From NCBI RefSeq assembly GCF_018155095.1, contig NZ_NAAI01000001.1, positions 1-64,000 on the forward strand: a stretch of 64,000 nucleotides of DNA, read 5' to 3'. Source of the stretch: Bartonella queenslandensis. GTDB lineage: Bacteria > Pseudomonadota > Alphaproteobacteria > Rhizobiales > Rhizobiaceae. The notes under the pieces are model-generated. The model was not told where the DNA came from. It saw only the letters and a list, made by a program, of their open reading frames with translations, and did not search any database. How positions within the stretch are numbered: the first letter of the stretch is position 1; each line of letters opens with the position of its first letter. Position numbers and translations under genes: made by a program. Shown one piece after another: positions 37,401 to 46,467 of this stretch.

Positions 37401-40400
37401 ATTAAAACTGTTAACGGAGAGGGTGAGGAAAAAGAAGAGACTTATAAGAATGTATCTGAAGCTTTAACGGGAGTTGGTACGTCTATAACGAATGTTCAGA
37501 ATAAAGTTACTGAACAGATTAATAATGTGGTTTCTCAAGTTGCCGCCAATAGCTTTGTACAACAAGATGATACAACAAAGCGTATAACCATTGGAGCAAA
37601 AGAAGAAGGCAGTGAAATCAATATTGCCAACAAGAATAATGAAGATCGTATACTTTCCGGTGTGAAGGAAGCGACAAAGAATAATGAAGCTGTTAACAAA
37701 GCTCAGCTTGATACAAATATCAAGAAAGTTGAGGAGAAATTAGCAGAGGCAGTTGGTAATGTGACACAACAAGTTCAGGGCGATGCTTTATTGTGGAGCA
37801 ATACTGATAACGCCTTTGTAGCAGATCATAAGAAGGATGGAGTAAAAACAAAGAGTAAGATTACCCATCTTTCGGACGGTAATATTGCTTCTGGCTCTAC
37901 AGATGCAGTTACAGGTGGACAACTTTATTCGATGAACGAGCAGCTTGCGACCTATTTAGGTGGCGGTGCTGGCTATGATGAAAAAGGAAACTGGAAAGCG
38001 CCAAGCTTTAAGGTAAAAACAGTTAAGGCTGATGGTAACTCTGAGGAGAAGAACTATAGCAATGTATCAGCTGCTTTTGAAGGTGTTGGTACTTCTATCA
38101 CCAACGTTCAGAATAAAATTACCAATGAAATAACCAATCAGATTAATCATCTTCAGTCAGATGATTCAGCGGTTGTTCATTATGATAAACAAAAGAATGG
38201 AGCCATTGATTATGCGAGTGTAACGTTTGGTGGGAAAGATAAAACCCTCACAGCACTTCACAATATTGCTGATGGTCAGATTGCGGATAAATCACATGAT
38301 GCAATTACAGGTGGACAGATTAATAGCATTTCTCAAGATGTTGCAAGGTTTTTAGGTGGTGGTGCAGCATTTAGTGGTGGTGCTTTTACACAGCCCACCT
38401 ATAAGTTATCTCAGGTTGATGCTAATGGTAAGGTAAATCCGACTGAGTTTAAAGACGTTGGCTCAGCTTTTTCTGGTCTCGATGAGAATATTAAGAATGT
38501 TAATGATCGGATTAAGGAAGTTTCAGAAGGCGTTGCACAGGATTCTTTAAATTGGAATGAACAAGAAAAGGCCTTTGTAGCGCAGCATGGGGTAGATGAT
38601 AAAAAGGCAGATAGTAAGATTACGCATCTTAAAGCAGGAGATATTTCTGCTGCTTCAACAGAAGCAGTGAATGGTTCACAGCTTTATTATTTAGGCAACA
38701 ATATTGCACAGTATTTTGGTGGTGGCACTGAATATAAGGATGGCAAATGGACAGCTCCAAGCTTTAAGTTTAAGACTGTCAAAGAAGATGGTGTTACCAT
38801 TGAAGATAAAGAGTATGGTACAATTGCAGAAGCATTTACAGGTGTAGGAAGCTCTTTTGAAAAACTGCAAAAAGAGTTTAATCAAAGCATCACCAATATT
38901 ACGCAAGAAGTACAAGGCGATGCTTTGTTGTGGGACAAGCAGGCAAATGCGTTTATTGCTCAGCATGGAGAGAAAGAAGGAGAAAAAACGAATAGCAAGA
39001 TTACATCTCTTTTAGATGGAGCTATTTCCAAGGGGTCTACGGATGCAATAACAGGTGGTCAGCTTTATGGTTTGGGAAGCAGTGTTGCAAAATCCTTAGG
39101 TGGCGGAGCTGGTTATGAGAATGGCGTATGGACAGGTCCAAGCTTTAAGTTTAAGACAGTTAAGGATGATGGGAGTGAATCTGAAGAGAAATACGAGAAT
39201 GTTTCTGATGCGTTTGCTGGAGTTGGTAATTCTTTCACGAATATTAAAAATGAAATAACCAATCAAATTAATCATCTTCAGTCAGATGATTCAGCGGTTG
39301 TTCATTATAATAAAACAGCACAGGGTGAAACTGATTATACGAATGTGACTTTTGGTGGTAAAGATAAGACAGCTGTAGGTCTTCATAATATTGCGGATGG
39401 TAGTATTGCTGAGAATTCACGTGATGCAATCAATGGTGGACAGATTAACAAAATCGGTGAGTCAGTTGCGAAATACTTAGGTGGTAATACAACTTTTACA
39501 AACGGTGTTTTTTCAACACCAACTTATAGCTTGTCAAAAGTTGAGGCAAATGGTTCAGTAGGAAGCGCTAGCTTTGACAATATTGGTTCAGCTTTTACAG
39601 GTCTCGATGAGAATATCAAGAATGTTAATAATCGTATTAAAGAAGTTTCAGAAGGCGTTGCACAAGATTCTCTGAACTGGAGTAAGGATTCAAATGCCTT
39701 TGTAGCGCAACATGGTGATAAAAAAACGAATAGTAAGATTACGTCACTTGCCAATGGAGAGATTAGTGCAACTTCAAGTGATGCTGTAGCGGGTAATCAG
39801 CTTCATACCTTAGGGAGCAATGTTGCAAAATCTTTAGGTGGTGGAGCTGGTTATGAGAATGGCGTATGGAATGCTCCAAGTTTCAAGGTTAAAACAGTTA
39901 ATGAAGATGGTAGTAAAGTTGAAGATAAGGATTATAGTACTGTAGAGGAAGCATTTGCTGGTGTAGGTAGCTCTTTTGAGAAACTTCACAAAGAGTTTAC
40001 TGAAAGCAACACAGCGGTTACTGAAAATATTCAGCAGAATGCCTTGTTGTGGAGTGATTCTGATAAAGCGTTTGTTGCTCAGCATGGGGAGAAAGAAGGA
40101 GCAAAAACGAATAGCAAGATTAAGTATCTTGCTGCTGGGGAGATTACGAAAGATTCCACGGAAGCAGTAATAGGTTCGCAGCTTTATTCCTTACAGGATC
40201 AGTTTGCAGGATATTTAGGCGGTGGAGCTGGTTATGACAAGGCAGGCAAATGGAATAATCCAACTTTTAAAGTTAATACAGTTAAGGATGATGGTGCCTC
40301 TGGAGAAGAAAGCTATAACAATGTAGCGGAAGCTTTTGAAGGAGTTGGTAGTTCTTTCACGAATATCAAAAATGAAATTACTAACCAAATTAATCATCTT

Positions 40401-43400
40401 CAGTCAGATGATTCAGCGGTTGTTCATTATGATAAAAAAGAAAAAGATGAAATTGATTATACGAATGTGACTTTGGGTAAGGGTAAAGATTCTTCCCCTG
40501 TTGGTCTTCATAATGTTGCTGATGGTAAGATTGCGGATAAGTCACATGATGCAATTACGGGAGGTCAGATCAATAGTATTGGTGATGATATTGCTAAGTT
40601 CTTAGGTGGTGATACATCCTTTAAAAATGGAGCGTTTACAGGTCCAACCTATAGATTATCTTCAGTTTCTAAAGAAGGTGAGGTTACGGGTAGGTCGTTT
40701 ACTGATGTTGGCTCTGCTTTTACTGGTCTTGATGAGAATATTAAGAATGTGAATGATCGGATTAAGGAAGTTTCTCAAGGAGTTGCACAGGATTCTTTAT
40801 CGTGGAGCAAGGATGACAATGCCTTTAGTGCCCAACATGGGGAAGATAAGAACAGAAAAGACAGCAAGATTACCCATATTTTGGATGGAAATATTGCTTC
40901 TGGTTCAACAGATGCGGTTACCGGTGGCCAGCTTTATTCGATGAATAATACGTTATCGAGCTATTTGGGTGGTGGCGCTGGTTATAAAGAAGGCAAATGG
41001 ACTGCTCCAAACTTCAAAGTTAATACAGTAAATACTGCTGGCGATAAGGTTGAAGAGAAGAGTTATGATAGCGTTGCCGCGGCGTTTGAAGGAGTAGGAA
41101 CTTCTTTCACCAATCTTCATAATGAAGTGACAAATGCTGTTACGAATATTAACAATCACATTAACGATGTGGTGAGTGATAGTCTTGTGAAGCAGGATGC
41201 TGATAGCAAGGTTATTAAGATAGGTGCAGAAAAAGGTGGTACAAGCATTAGCATTGCTAATAGTGGAGATGCCGCGCGGACCCTTACAGGCGTAAAAGCA
41301 GGAGCGCTTTCAGAAACATCGACAGATGCGGTGAATGGTTCTCAGCTTTATTCGATGAATAATACGTTAGCGAGTTATTTTGGTGGAGGTGCTAAGTACG
41401 AGAATGGTCAGTGGACAGCTCCAAGCTTTAAGATTCAGACTGTCAGTGAGGATGGTAGCAAGGTTGAAGAGCAGAGCTATAAAACAGTAGCTGAAGCGTT
41501 TGCAGGAGTAGGAAGTTCTTTCACGAATATTCATAAAGAGCTTAAGAATGAGATTAACCAAGTTGTGGGTGATAGTCTTGTTAAGCAAGATGATAAGACA
41601 CATGACATTGCGGTTGGAGGTGAAAAGAGCGGTACGAAAGTTACGTTTGCGAATACTGATGGTGCAACACGGATTCTCACAGGTATAACAGCAGGAGAGC
41701 TTACAGAGGCATCAACAGAAGCCGTGAATGGTTCGCAACTTTTCGCGACCAACCAGAATGTTACAATAGTAACGAATGATCTAAAAACAGTTTCTGATAA
41801 TACTTCGAAGTACTTAGGTGGTGGAGCTGATGTGGTTAAAGGTGTAGCGCCAAATTATACAGTGGAGGGTAAGAGTTATGAAAGTGTAGCAGATGCGTTT
41901 GGTGGTGTTGATCGTTCATTCACAGAGCTTCATAAAGAGATTACGCAAAACACGAATGAGGTTTCTGAAAATATTAAGCAGAATGCGTTGTTATGGAGTG
42001 ATAAAGATCATGCATTTGTTGCAACCCATGGAACTGATGATGAGAAGAAAAACAGCAAGATCACGTCTCTTGCGAATGGTAGTGTCACGAAAGATTCAAC
42101 GGATGCGATCAATGGATCTCAGCTTTATTCGATGAATAATACGTTGGCGAGCTATTTTGGTGATGGAGCTAAGTACGAGAATGATCAGTGGACAGCTCCA
42201 ACTTTTAAAGTTTCACAATTTTCTGGTGATGGTAAGTCTTCTGAGGAAACATATAACAATGTTGCCGATGCGTTTGATGGTGTGAATAGCTCTTTCAAGG
42301 GTATCCATAATGAAATGACGAGTGCTGTCACGAATATTAACAATCAGATTAACAAGATTGTTAGTGATAGCCTTGTAAAGAAAGATGCTACAACGGACCT
42401 CATCACTATTGGTAAAGAAGTTGTTGGCACTGAAGTCAATATTGCCAACAAGGATCAAGAGGATCGTACACTTTCAGGTGTTAAGGCGGCAGTAAATGAT
42501 AATGAAGCGGTTAACAAAGGCCAGCTTGATAAAAGTTTAGAACAACTTTCTAACAGTCTTCAGTCAGATGATTCAGCTGTTGTTCTTTATGATAAGAAGG
42601 AAAATGGTGAGACTGACTATACGAATGTGACTTTTGGCAAAGGTCAAAATGCAGCTCCTGTTGCTTTGCATAATGTTGCTGATGGTAAGATTTCTGAGAA
42701 TTCCCATGATGCAGTTACGGGTGGACAGATTAATACAATTGGCAGTGATGTTGCAAAGTTTTTAGGTGGAGGGTCTTCCTTTAAAGGTGGAACTCTTACA
42801 GAACCAAGCTATAAATTAACTCAGGTTGATGAGAAGGGTGTAGCTAAAGAGGCAGAGTTTAAAGATGTTGGTTCGGCCTTTGCGGGTCTTGATAAGAATA
42901 TCAATAATGTGAACAATCATCTTACGAATGTTGTTCAAGACTTTACTCAACAAATCACAGATATTACTGAGGAAGTTAAGGATGATGCATTGTTGTGGAG
43001 TCAAGATAAAGAGGCATTTGTTGCGACACATGGCGCTGATGGTGATAAGAACAACAGCAAGATTACGTCCCTTGCGAATGGTAGTGTCACGAAAGATTCA
43101 ACGGATGCGGTGAATGGCTCTCAGCTATTTGAGACCAATCAACATGTAAGCACTGTATCTAAAACACTTGACACAGCGGCTACGGGTATAGCTAAATCCT
43201 TTGGTGGCGGAGCTAAGTACGAGAATGGTCAGTGGAGCGCTCCAATCTTTAAGGTTCACACTGTCAGTGAGGATGGTAGCAAGGTTGAAGAGCAGAGCTA
43301 TGATGATGTAGCAAAAGCCTTTGCAAGTGTAGGAAATTCTTTCAGCAGTCTTCATAAAGAGCTTAAGAATGAGATTAGCCAAGTTGTTAGTGATAGTCTT

Positions 43401-44906
43401 GTTAAGCAAGATGAAACGACTAAGGTAATCAAGATAGGTGCAGAGAAAGAGGGTACAGAAATCAGCATTGCGAACAGTGACGGTGCAGAACGTCTTCTCA
43501 CAGGCGTAAAATCAGGAGCGCTTACAGAAGCGTCGACAGAAGCAGTGAATGGTGGTCAGCTTTATTCGATGAATAATACGTTAGCGAGTTATTTTGGTGG
43601 CGGAGCTGGTTATAAAGAAGGTGAATGGACCACTCCAAGCTTCAAGATAGTGAGCTTTAAAGAGGATGGAAGTTCTGAAGAGACAAGCTATGATAATGTT
43701 GCAGCTGCTTTTGCAGGTATAAATACTTCTTTCACGAAGCTTCATCACGATCTTACAGACAATATTGAGCAGAATGCGTTGTTGTGGAGTGAAGCGGAAG
43801 GATCCTTTGTAGCTCTTCATGGCAAAGGTTCAGAGAAGCAGAATAGCAAGCTGAGCCATCTTGTTGATGGAGATATTTCGTCTGGTTCGACAGAAGCGAT
43901 CACGGGTAACCAGTTGTATCAGTTGAATCAAACGTTAGCGCAATATTTTGGTGGTGGAGCGAGCTATCAGGGCGGACAATGGCGGGCACCCGACTTCAAG
44001 GTTGCGCAATTAAATTCTGATGGCAGTTCAGGTGATGATAAGGTCTATCATGATGTTGCTGGTGCCTTTGGGGGAGTGAGTGATGGTATGAAGAGTATCA
44101 ATGATCGTATTAACGATGTTGCCAACAATCTAGATACGAACAGTTTGAGTTGGAATGATGAGTTAGGAGGCTATGATGGTCGCCATAATGGATCGGACAG
44201 TAAGATTACGCATGTTGCGGATGGTGAAATCTCTGAAGGTTCGAAAGAAGTTGTGAATGGAGGGCAGCTTTGGGAGACGAACCAAAAAGTTTCTGCGGTT
44301 GAAAATCGTGTAGAAAGCTTAGATCAACATGTAAAGGATGTTGAAAGTGCTGTTACGAATGGTGCTGTTAACTACGATAAGGATGCTGAAGGCAATAAGA
44401 CGAATAAGATTACGTTAGTAGGCGGAGATGAGAGTGCGCCTGTATTAATAGAGAATGTGGGAGATGGTAAGATTGAAAAGGGCTCTCATCAAGCAGTTAA
44501 TGGTGGTCAATTGCATGATTATACGGAACAGCAGATGAAGTTAGTACTAGATGATGCGAAGAAATATACGGATGATCAAGTAAGTAGTCTTGTCAATAAT
44601 GGTGTTAATGAGGCGAAATCTTACACGGATATGAAGTTTGAGACGTTAAATTATGCTATTGAGGATGTCCGCAAGGAGGCAAGACAAGCTGCCGCTATTG
44701 GTTTGGCTGTGTCTAACTTACGTTACTATGATATACCAGGATCTTTAAGTGTTTCATTTGGTAGTGGTTTATGGCGCAGCCAATCTGCCTTTGCTATTGG
44801 TGCTGGTTATACTTCAGAAGATGGAAATATTCGCTCGAATGTATCTGTGACGAGTGCTGGAGGACATTGGGGCATAGGCGCTGGGATTACTCTGAGGTTG
44901 AGATGA
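34461..44906 (+). CDS. Trimeric autotransporter adhesin 4 (giant)
   Basis: This 3481-residue adhesin has a signal peptide ending near SPVFA (~38). Its cap is of the BadA type (HGSIVLSGDDDYCG), with cysteines at 78 and 164 as in adhesin 1. The beta-roll head spans about 158-346 and the first neck is near 395. About nineteen FGG-type modules alternate with necks and coiled coil. The anchor is at about 3400-3481. The stalk contains a tandem repeat of about 374 residues (38151-41130). ATG 34461 is set by the conserved leader; the open frame runs 24 codons upstream. The stop overlaps the start of an IalB-family gene. Size and architecture match BadA-class adhesins, which form long surface fibres. 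It ends LRLR, without the terminal aromatic residue common in outer-membrane beta-barrels. Confidence 0.95.
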   Translation: MKKLYATQRARTLKVFRFSFVKALSLATATTFLSNISPVFASNLAITGAKVLSQNDPNVNYPKGSHGSIVLSGDDDYCGADNVIGRGGTTKRGGKKITAEEEYRRFLEEVKFGNFSPYSHSDKQLVWTGNGQTSGNIGYMGGLTGGDANIMPEAFGVYSFATGCGSAAQGSYSTAFGANATALTGGSLAFGVASLAAGKVSIAVGVGSEAKGDSSVALGGLANAAGEISVAIGHKAQSTGKFAITMGDQAQATKEDSLAIGRMAHALGKSSTALGSEYNVKSEHGDNDYTTAQGDYSTALGAVSKALGYGSTAVGHRAYATQKDAVSIGFYSRAKADHAVALGADSIATVEAGVAGYSPFLQGVATDTTFTWKSTYGAVSVGDITNGKTRQIGGVAAGSANTDAVNVAQLKSLKMYVDKGWKLSVDGKNAKAVGIDNTVDFATGSNNLSITKGEKDNNIKFDLAKNITLDSVTAGKNIFDATGLKITDGPQITTAGINAGSKRITNVANGTDTTDAVNFGQLDKAKKEVQEQVEKQVQEVEKQIASNSFVKQDAVTQHITIGKDTGGDKIDITNNNKETRTLTGIKNGDISKDSKEAVTGSQLFETNQSVNTVSSNLQTAATDIAKSFGGGAGYKDGKWTDPTFTVKTVTDEGNEENATYHNVAEALTGVGTSITNVKNEITKEVNNTINTVKGDSLLWSADDQAFSAQHKNEGAKANSKITHLLDGNIASGSTDAITGNQLYSLGDKVATYFGGNARYENGVWTDPTFKIKRVKADGTEDEQNYTSVAAAFEGVGTAFTNIKNEMTNQINNAITNVQGDSLIKKDPKTNYITIGKEVAGGEINIANNANEARTLSGVKDAVKNNEAINKGQFDKGIENVSKDITNKFNDFTQNITNITQQVQGDALLWSESENAFIAAHGKDDAKTNSKITHLLDGNIASDSTDAITGKQLYTLGDKVAQSFGGDARYENGEWTSPTFKIKTVNGEGEEKEETYKNVSEALTGVGTSITNVQNKVTEQINNVVSQVAANSFVQQDDTTKRITIGAKEEGSEINIANKNNEDRILSGVKEATKNNEAVNKAQLDTNIKKVEEKLAEAVGNVTQQVQGDALLWSNTDNAFVADHKKDGVKTKSKITHLSDGNIASGSTDAVTGGQLYSMNEQLATYLGGGAGYDEKGNWKAPSFKVKTVKADGNSEEKNYSNVSAAFEGVGTSITNVQNKITNEITNQINHLQSDDSAVVHYDKQKNGAIDYASVTFGGKDKTLTALHNIADGQIADKSHDAITGGQINSISQDVARFLGGGAAFSGGAFTQPTYKLSQVDANGKVNPTEFKDVGSAFSGLDENIKNVNDRIKEVSEGVAQDSLNWNEQEKAFVAQHGVDDKKADSKITHLKAGDISAASTEAVNGSQLYYLGNNIAQYFGGGTEYKDGKWTAPSFKFKTVKEDGVTIEDKEYGTIAEAFTGVGSSFEKLQKEFNQSITNITQEVQGDALLWDKQANAFIAQHGEKEGEKTNSKITSLLDGAISKGSTDAITGGQLYGLGSSVAKSLGGGAGYENGVWTGPSFKFKTVKDDGSESEEKYENVSDAFAGVGNSFTNIKNEITNQINHLQSDDSAVVHYNKTAQGETDYTNVTFGGKDKTAVGLHNIADGSIAENSRDAINGGQINKIGESVAKYLGGNTTFTNGVFSTPTYSLSKVEANGSVGSASFDNIGSAFTGLDENIKNVNNRIKEVSEGVAQDSLNWSKDSNAFVAQHGDKKTNSKITSLANGEISATSSDAVAGNQLHTLGSNVAKSLGGGAGYENGVWNAPSFKVKTVNEDGSKVEDKDYSTVEEAFAGVGSSFEKLHKEFTESNTAVTENIQQNALLWSDSDKAFVAQHGEKEGAKTNSKIKYLAAGEITKDSTEAVIGSQLYSLQDQFAGYLGGGAGYDKAGKWNNPTFKVNTVKDDGASGEESYNNVAEAFEGVGSSFTNIKNEITNQINHLQSDDSAVVHYDKKEKDEIDYTNVTLGKGKDSSPVGLHNVADGKIADKSHDAITGGQINSIGDDIAKFLGGDTSFKNGAFTGPTYRLSSVSKEGEVTGRSFTDVGSAFTGLDENIKNVNDRIKEVSQGVAQDSLSWSKDDNAFSAQHGEDKNRKDSKITHILDGNIASGSTDAVTGGQLYSMNNTLSSYLGGGAGYKEGKWTAPNFKVNTVNTAGDKVEEKSYDSVAAAFEGVGTSFTNLHNEVTNAVTNINNHINDVVSDSLVKQDADSKVIKIGAEKGGTSISIANSGDAARTLTGVKAGALSETSTDAVNGSQLYSMNNTLASYFGGGAKYENGQWTAPSFKIQTVSEDGSKVEEQSYKTVAEAFAGVGSSFTNIHKELKNEINQVVGDSLVKQDDKTHDIAVGGEKSGTKVTFANTDGATRILTGITAGELTEASTEAVNGSQLFATNQNVTIVTNDLKTVSDNTSKYLGGGADVVKGVAPNYTVEGKSYESVADAFGGVDRSFTELHKEITQNTNEVSENIKQNALLWSDKDHAFVATHGTDDEKKNSKITSLANGSVTKDSTDAINGSQLYSMNNTLASYFGDGAKYENDQWTAPTFKVSQFSGDGKSSEETYNNVADAFDGVNSSFKGIHNEMTSAVTNINNQINKIVSDSLVKKDATTDLITIGKEVVGTEVNIANKDQEDRTLSGVKAAVNDNEAVNKGQLDKSLEQLSNSLQSDDSAVVLYDKKENGETDYTNVTFGKGQNAAPVALHNVADGKISENSHDAVTGGQINTIGSDVAKFLGGGSSFKGGTLTEPSYKLTQVDEKGVAKEAEFKDVGSAFAGLDKNINNVNNHLTNVVQDFTQQITDITEEVKDDALLWSQDKEAFVATHGADGDKNNSKITSLANGSVTKDSTDAVNGSQLFETNQHVSTVSKTLDTAATGIAKSFGGGAKYENGQWSAPIFKVHTVSEDGSKVEEQSYDDVAKAFASVGNSFSSLHKELKNEISQVVSDSLVKQDETTKVIKIGAEKEGTEISIANSDGAERLLTGVKSGALTEASTEAVNGGQLYSMNNTLASYFGGGAGYKEGEWTTPSFKIVSFKEDGSSEETSYDNVAAAFAGINTSFTKLHHDLTDNIEQNALLWSEAEGSFVALHGKGSEKQNSKLSHLVDGDISSGSTEAITGNQLYQLNQTLAQYFGGGASYQGGQWRAPDFKVAQLNSDGSSGDDKVYHDVAGAFGGVSDGMKSINDRINDVANNLDTNSLSWNDELGGYDGRHNGSDSKITHVADGEISEGSKEVVNGGQLWETNQKVSAVENRVESLDQHVKDVESAVTNGAVNYDKDAEGNKTNKITLVGGDESAPVLIENVGDGKIEKGSHQAVNGGQLHDYTEQQMKLVLDDAKKYTDDQVSSLVNNGVNEAKSYTDMKFETLNYAIEDVRKEARQAAAIGLAVSNLRYYDIPGSLSVSFGSGLWRSQSAFAIGAGYTSEDGNIRSNVSVTSAGGHWGIGAGITLRLR
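38151..41130 (+). repeat. Tandem 1.12-kb coding repeats in adhesin 4 stalk
   Basis: CTTCAGTCAGATGATTCAGC recurs at 38151, 39276 and 40398, giving periods of 1125 and 1122 bp. The first two units are complete, each with three FGG modules. The third departs from the pattern near 41130. A fourth, partial and more diverged copy starts at 42558. All stay in frame. Confidence 0.85.
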
Positions 44907-45505
44907 TAATAGAAAAAATGACTATTATTATAAACAAGAGAAGTATGTTAGTGAAGATTCTGTTCGCTTTTGCCTTAATAGGCAAAGGCGAAAGCTTGGC
45001 TAATGAGAATAATAGTATTTATACAATTCATCCACCGCACTTATCGATACCTAAAGGAGAACCAGGTGAAACACGTCGAATTATTATGCAGTTTTATGAC
45101 TGGACTTTAATTTGTGATGAAAAACAAAAGCTTAAGCTTAAGCAAGGTATATGTAATGTGACACAGACTGTTCATGATCAGGAAGGAAATACTATTTTTA
45201 GTTGGTCTCTTGTTTCTACGACAAATGGTCAAGCAGTGATGCTTTTTCGCACATTGCCAAATTCTGATATAAATGTTCCGATTCAAATGTTTGTGAAAGG
45301 TGTAAAAAAACCTGTTCTTATTCGTTATACACAGTGTAATGAAACGGTTTGTTTGGCCCAATCACCTGTAGGGCCGCTTCTTACTCAACAAATAGAACAG
45401 GACAATACAGTACGTATTTCCTATAAACTTAAAGAGGGAAAGGTATTTTCTTTTACTGTGCCATTTAAAGGGTTAAACGCAGCACTTAATTCTTTGCGCC
45501 CTTAG
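44903..45505 (+). CDS. IalB-family protein coupled to adhesin 4
   Basis: This 200-residue protein has an N-terminal signal sequence (VKILFAFALIGKGESLA) and the invasion-associated locus B fold. FYDWTLICDE and GICNVTQ, then YTQCNETVCLAQ, give four cysteines placed as in the ialB product at 57134, so two disulfides in the periplasm or on the surface are likely. ATG 44903 overlaps the adhesin 4 stop (ATGA) and has GAGG 5 nt upstream, indicating translational coupling. Two later ATGs (44918, 44945) are alternatives. The coupling suggests it acts with adhesin 4, for example in its assembly or display, but that is inference. Confidence 0.85.
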   Translation: MIIEKMTIIINKRSMLVKILFAFALIGKGESLANENNSIYTIHPPHLSIPKGEPGETRRIIMQFYDWTLICDEKQKLKLKQGICNVTQTVHDQEGNTIFSWSLVSTTNGQAVMLFRTLPNSDINVPIQMFVKGVKKPVLIRYTQCNETVCLAQSPVGPLLTQQIEQDNTVRISYKLKEGKVFSFTVPFKGLNAALNSLRP

Positions 45506-46467
45506 AAATTTATTGAGAATTTTTAACAAGAGTCATTTTTCCGTAAATCATTATGTTATGTTTTAAAATGTAAATTATAAGGCGATGTCAGTGAGAAGTT
45601 TTATGTAATGTGATAGAAAGGTGATTTATTCAAAAAAAAATCGCGTTTTATGAAGTTAAAGTCATCATAAGAGCTTTATATAATAGAAAATTAGGTTAGA
45701 GATTTTCCACAAATCTGAGAGAGTAATTGCGTTAGTTGTTAGCAATAAAAAGTTATTAGAAATACTCAATTTTAAATAAATAACAATATGGTTTCCTTAC
45801 AATAGGGCGCAGACTAAGCTCTTTTTTAAGGTTTCATATGGCGTTTTAGAACAGTCTGATTAGGCATTAATATTGTTCAATTGAAATATTATAATAACAG
45901 GTAATTTTATAATCCTAGAGAATTTTTGAACGATAGTTTTTCTTTGTATTCACGAGATAATGGCTACCGTAATTACATTTTGTAGGACCATGAAGCTGTT
46001 ATTCTAGCATAATCAAAACCATTTTGTTGCATATAAGTTGCATATAACAAGTAAGCCTTGTGTATGAATAACGCGATTGAAAAAAGAAATTTTTCTCTTA
46101 TAAAATATATCGATGTATAGATTGTTTCAACCTGAATCCTCAGCAAAGATTATGATAATGCTGGTTTGTTACAATAGAAGTATACTTCGTATCAATGATA
46201 TAAAAATAGCACAATTTACAAAATTGATGTGAGCGTAAACGGTTAGTTTATCGTTTTAAGTTCATAAAGAGAAGTATGACTTCATGGAAGCAACCAAAAG
46301 ATTATATAAAATCTGAATGATACGAGCGTAGAAATTTTTGATGATAAGAAAAAGAAGAATGGTTTCTTGTATTTTATCATTTGATGCCGCATTGTTGCTT
46401 TATTGAGGAATGAGCAGAAGAGTTTTTGCGTTTATTTATTGGGGGAAACGCTCAAGGGATAAGAGAA
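45506..46467. other. Long intergenic region, no gene seen
   Basis: Close to 1 kb of AT-rich DNA at the right edge of the adhesin array. No open frame with a ribosome binding site stands out. It marks the transition to conserved housekeeping genes and may contain decayed sequence. Confidence 0.45.

Noticed and set aside
15895-44906. Regular repeats that could suggest a CRISPR array
   Set aside because: The repeats are long, in frame and protein-coding; there are no short identical direct repeats with unique spacers and no cas genes.
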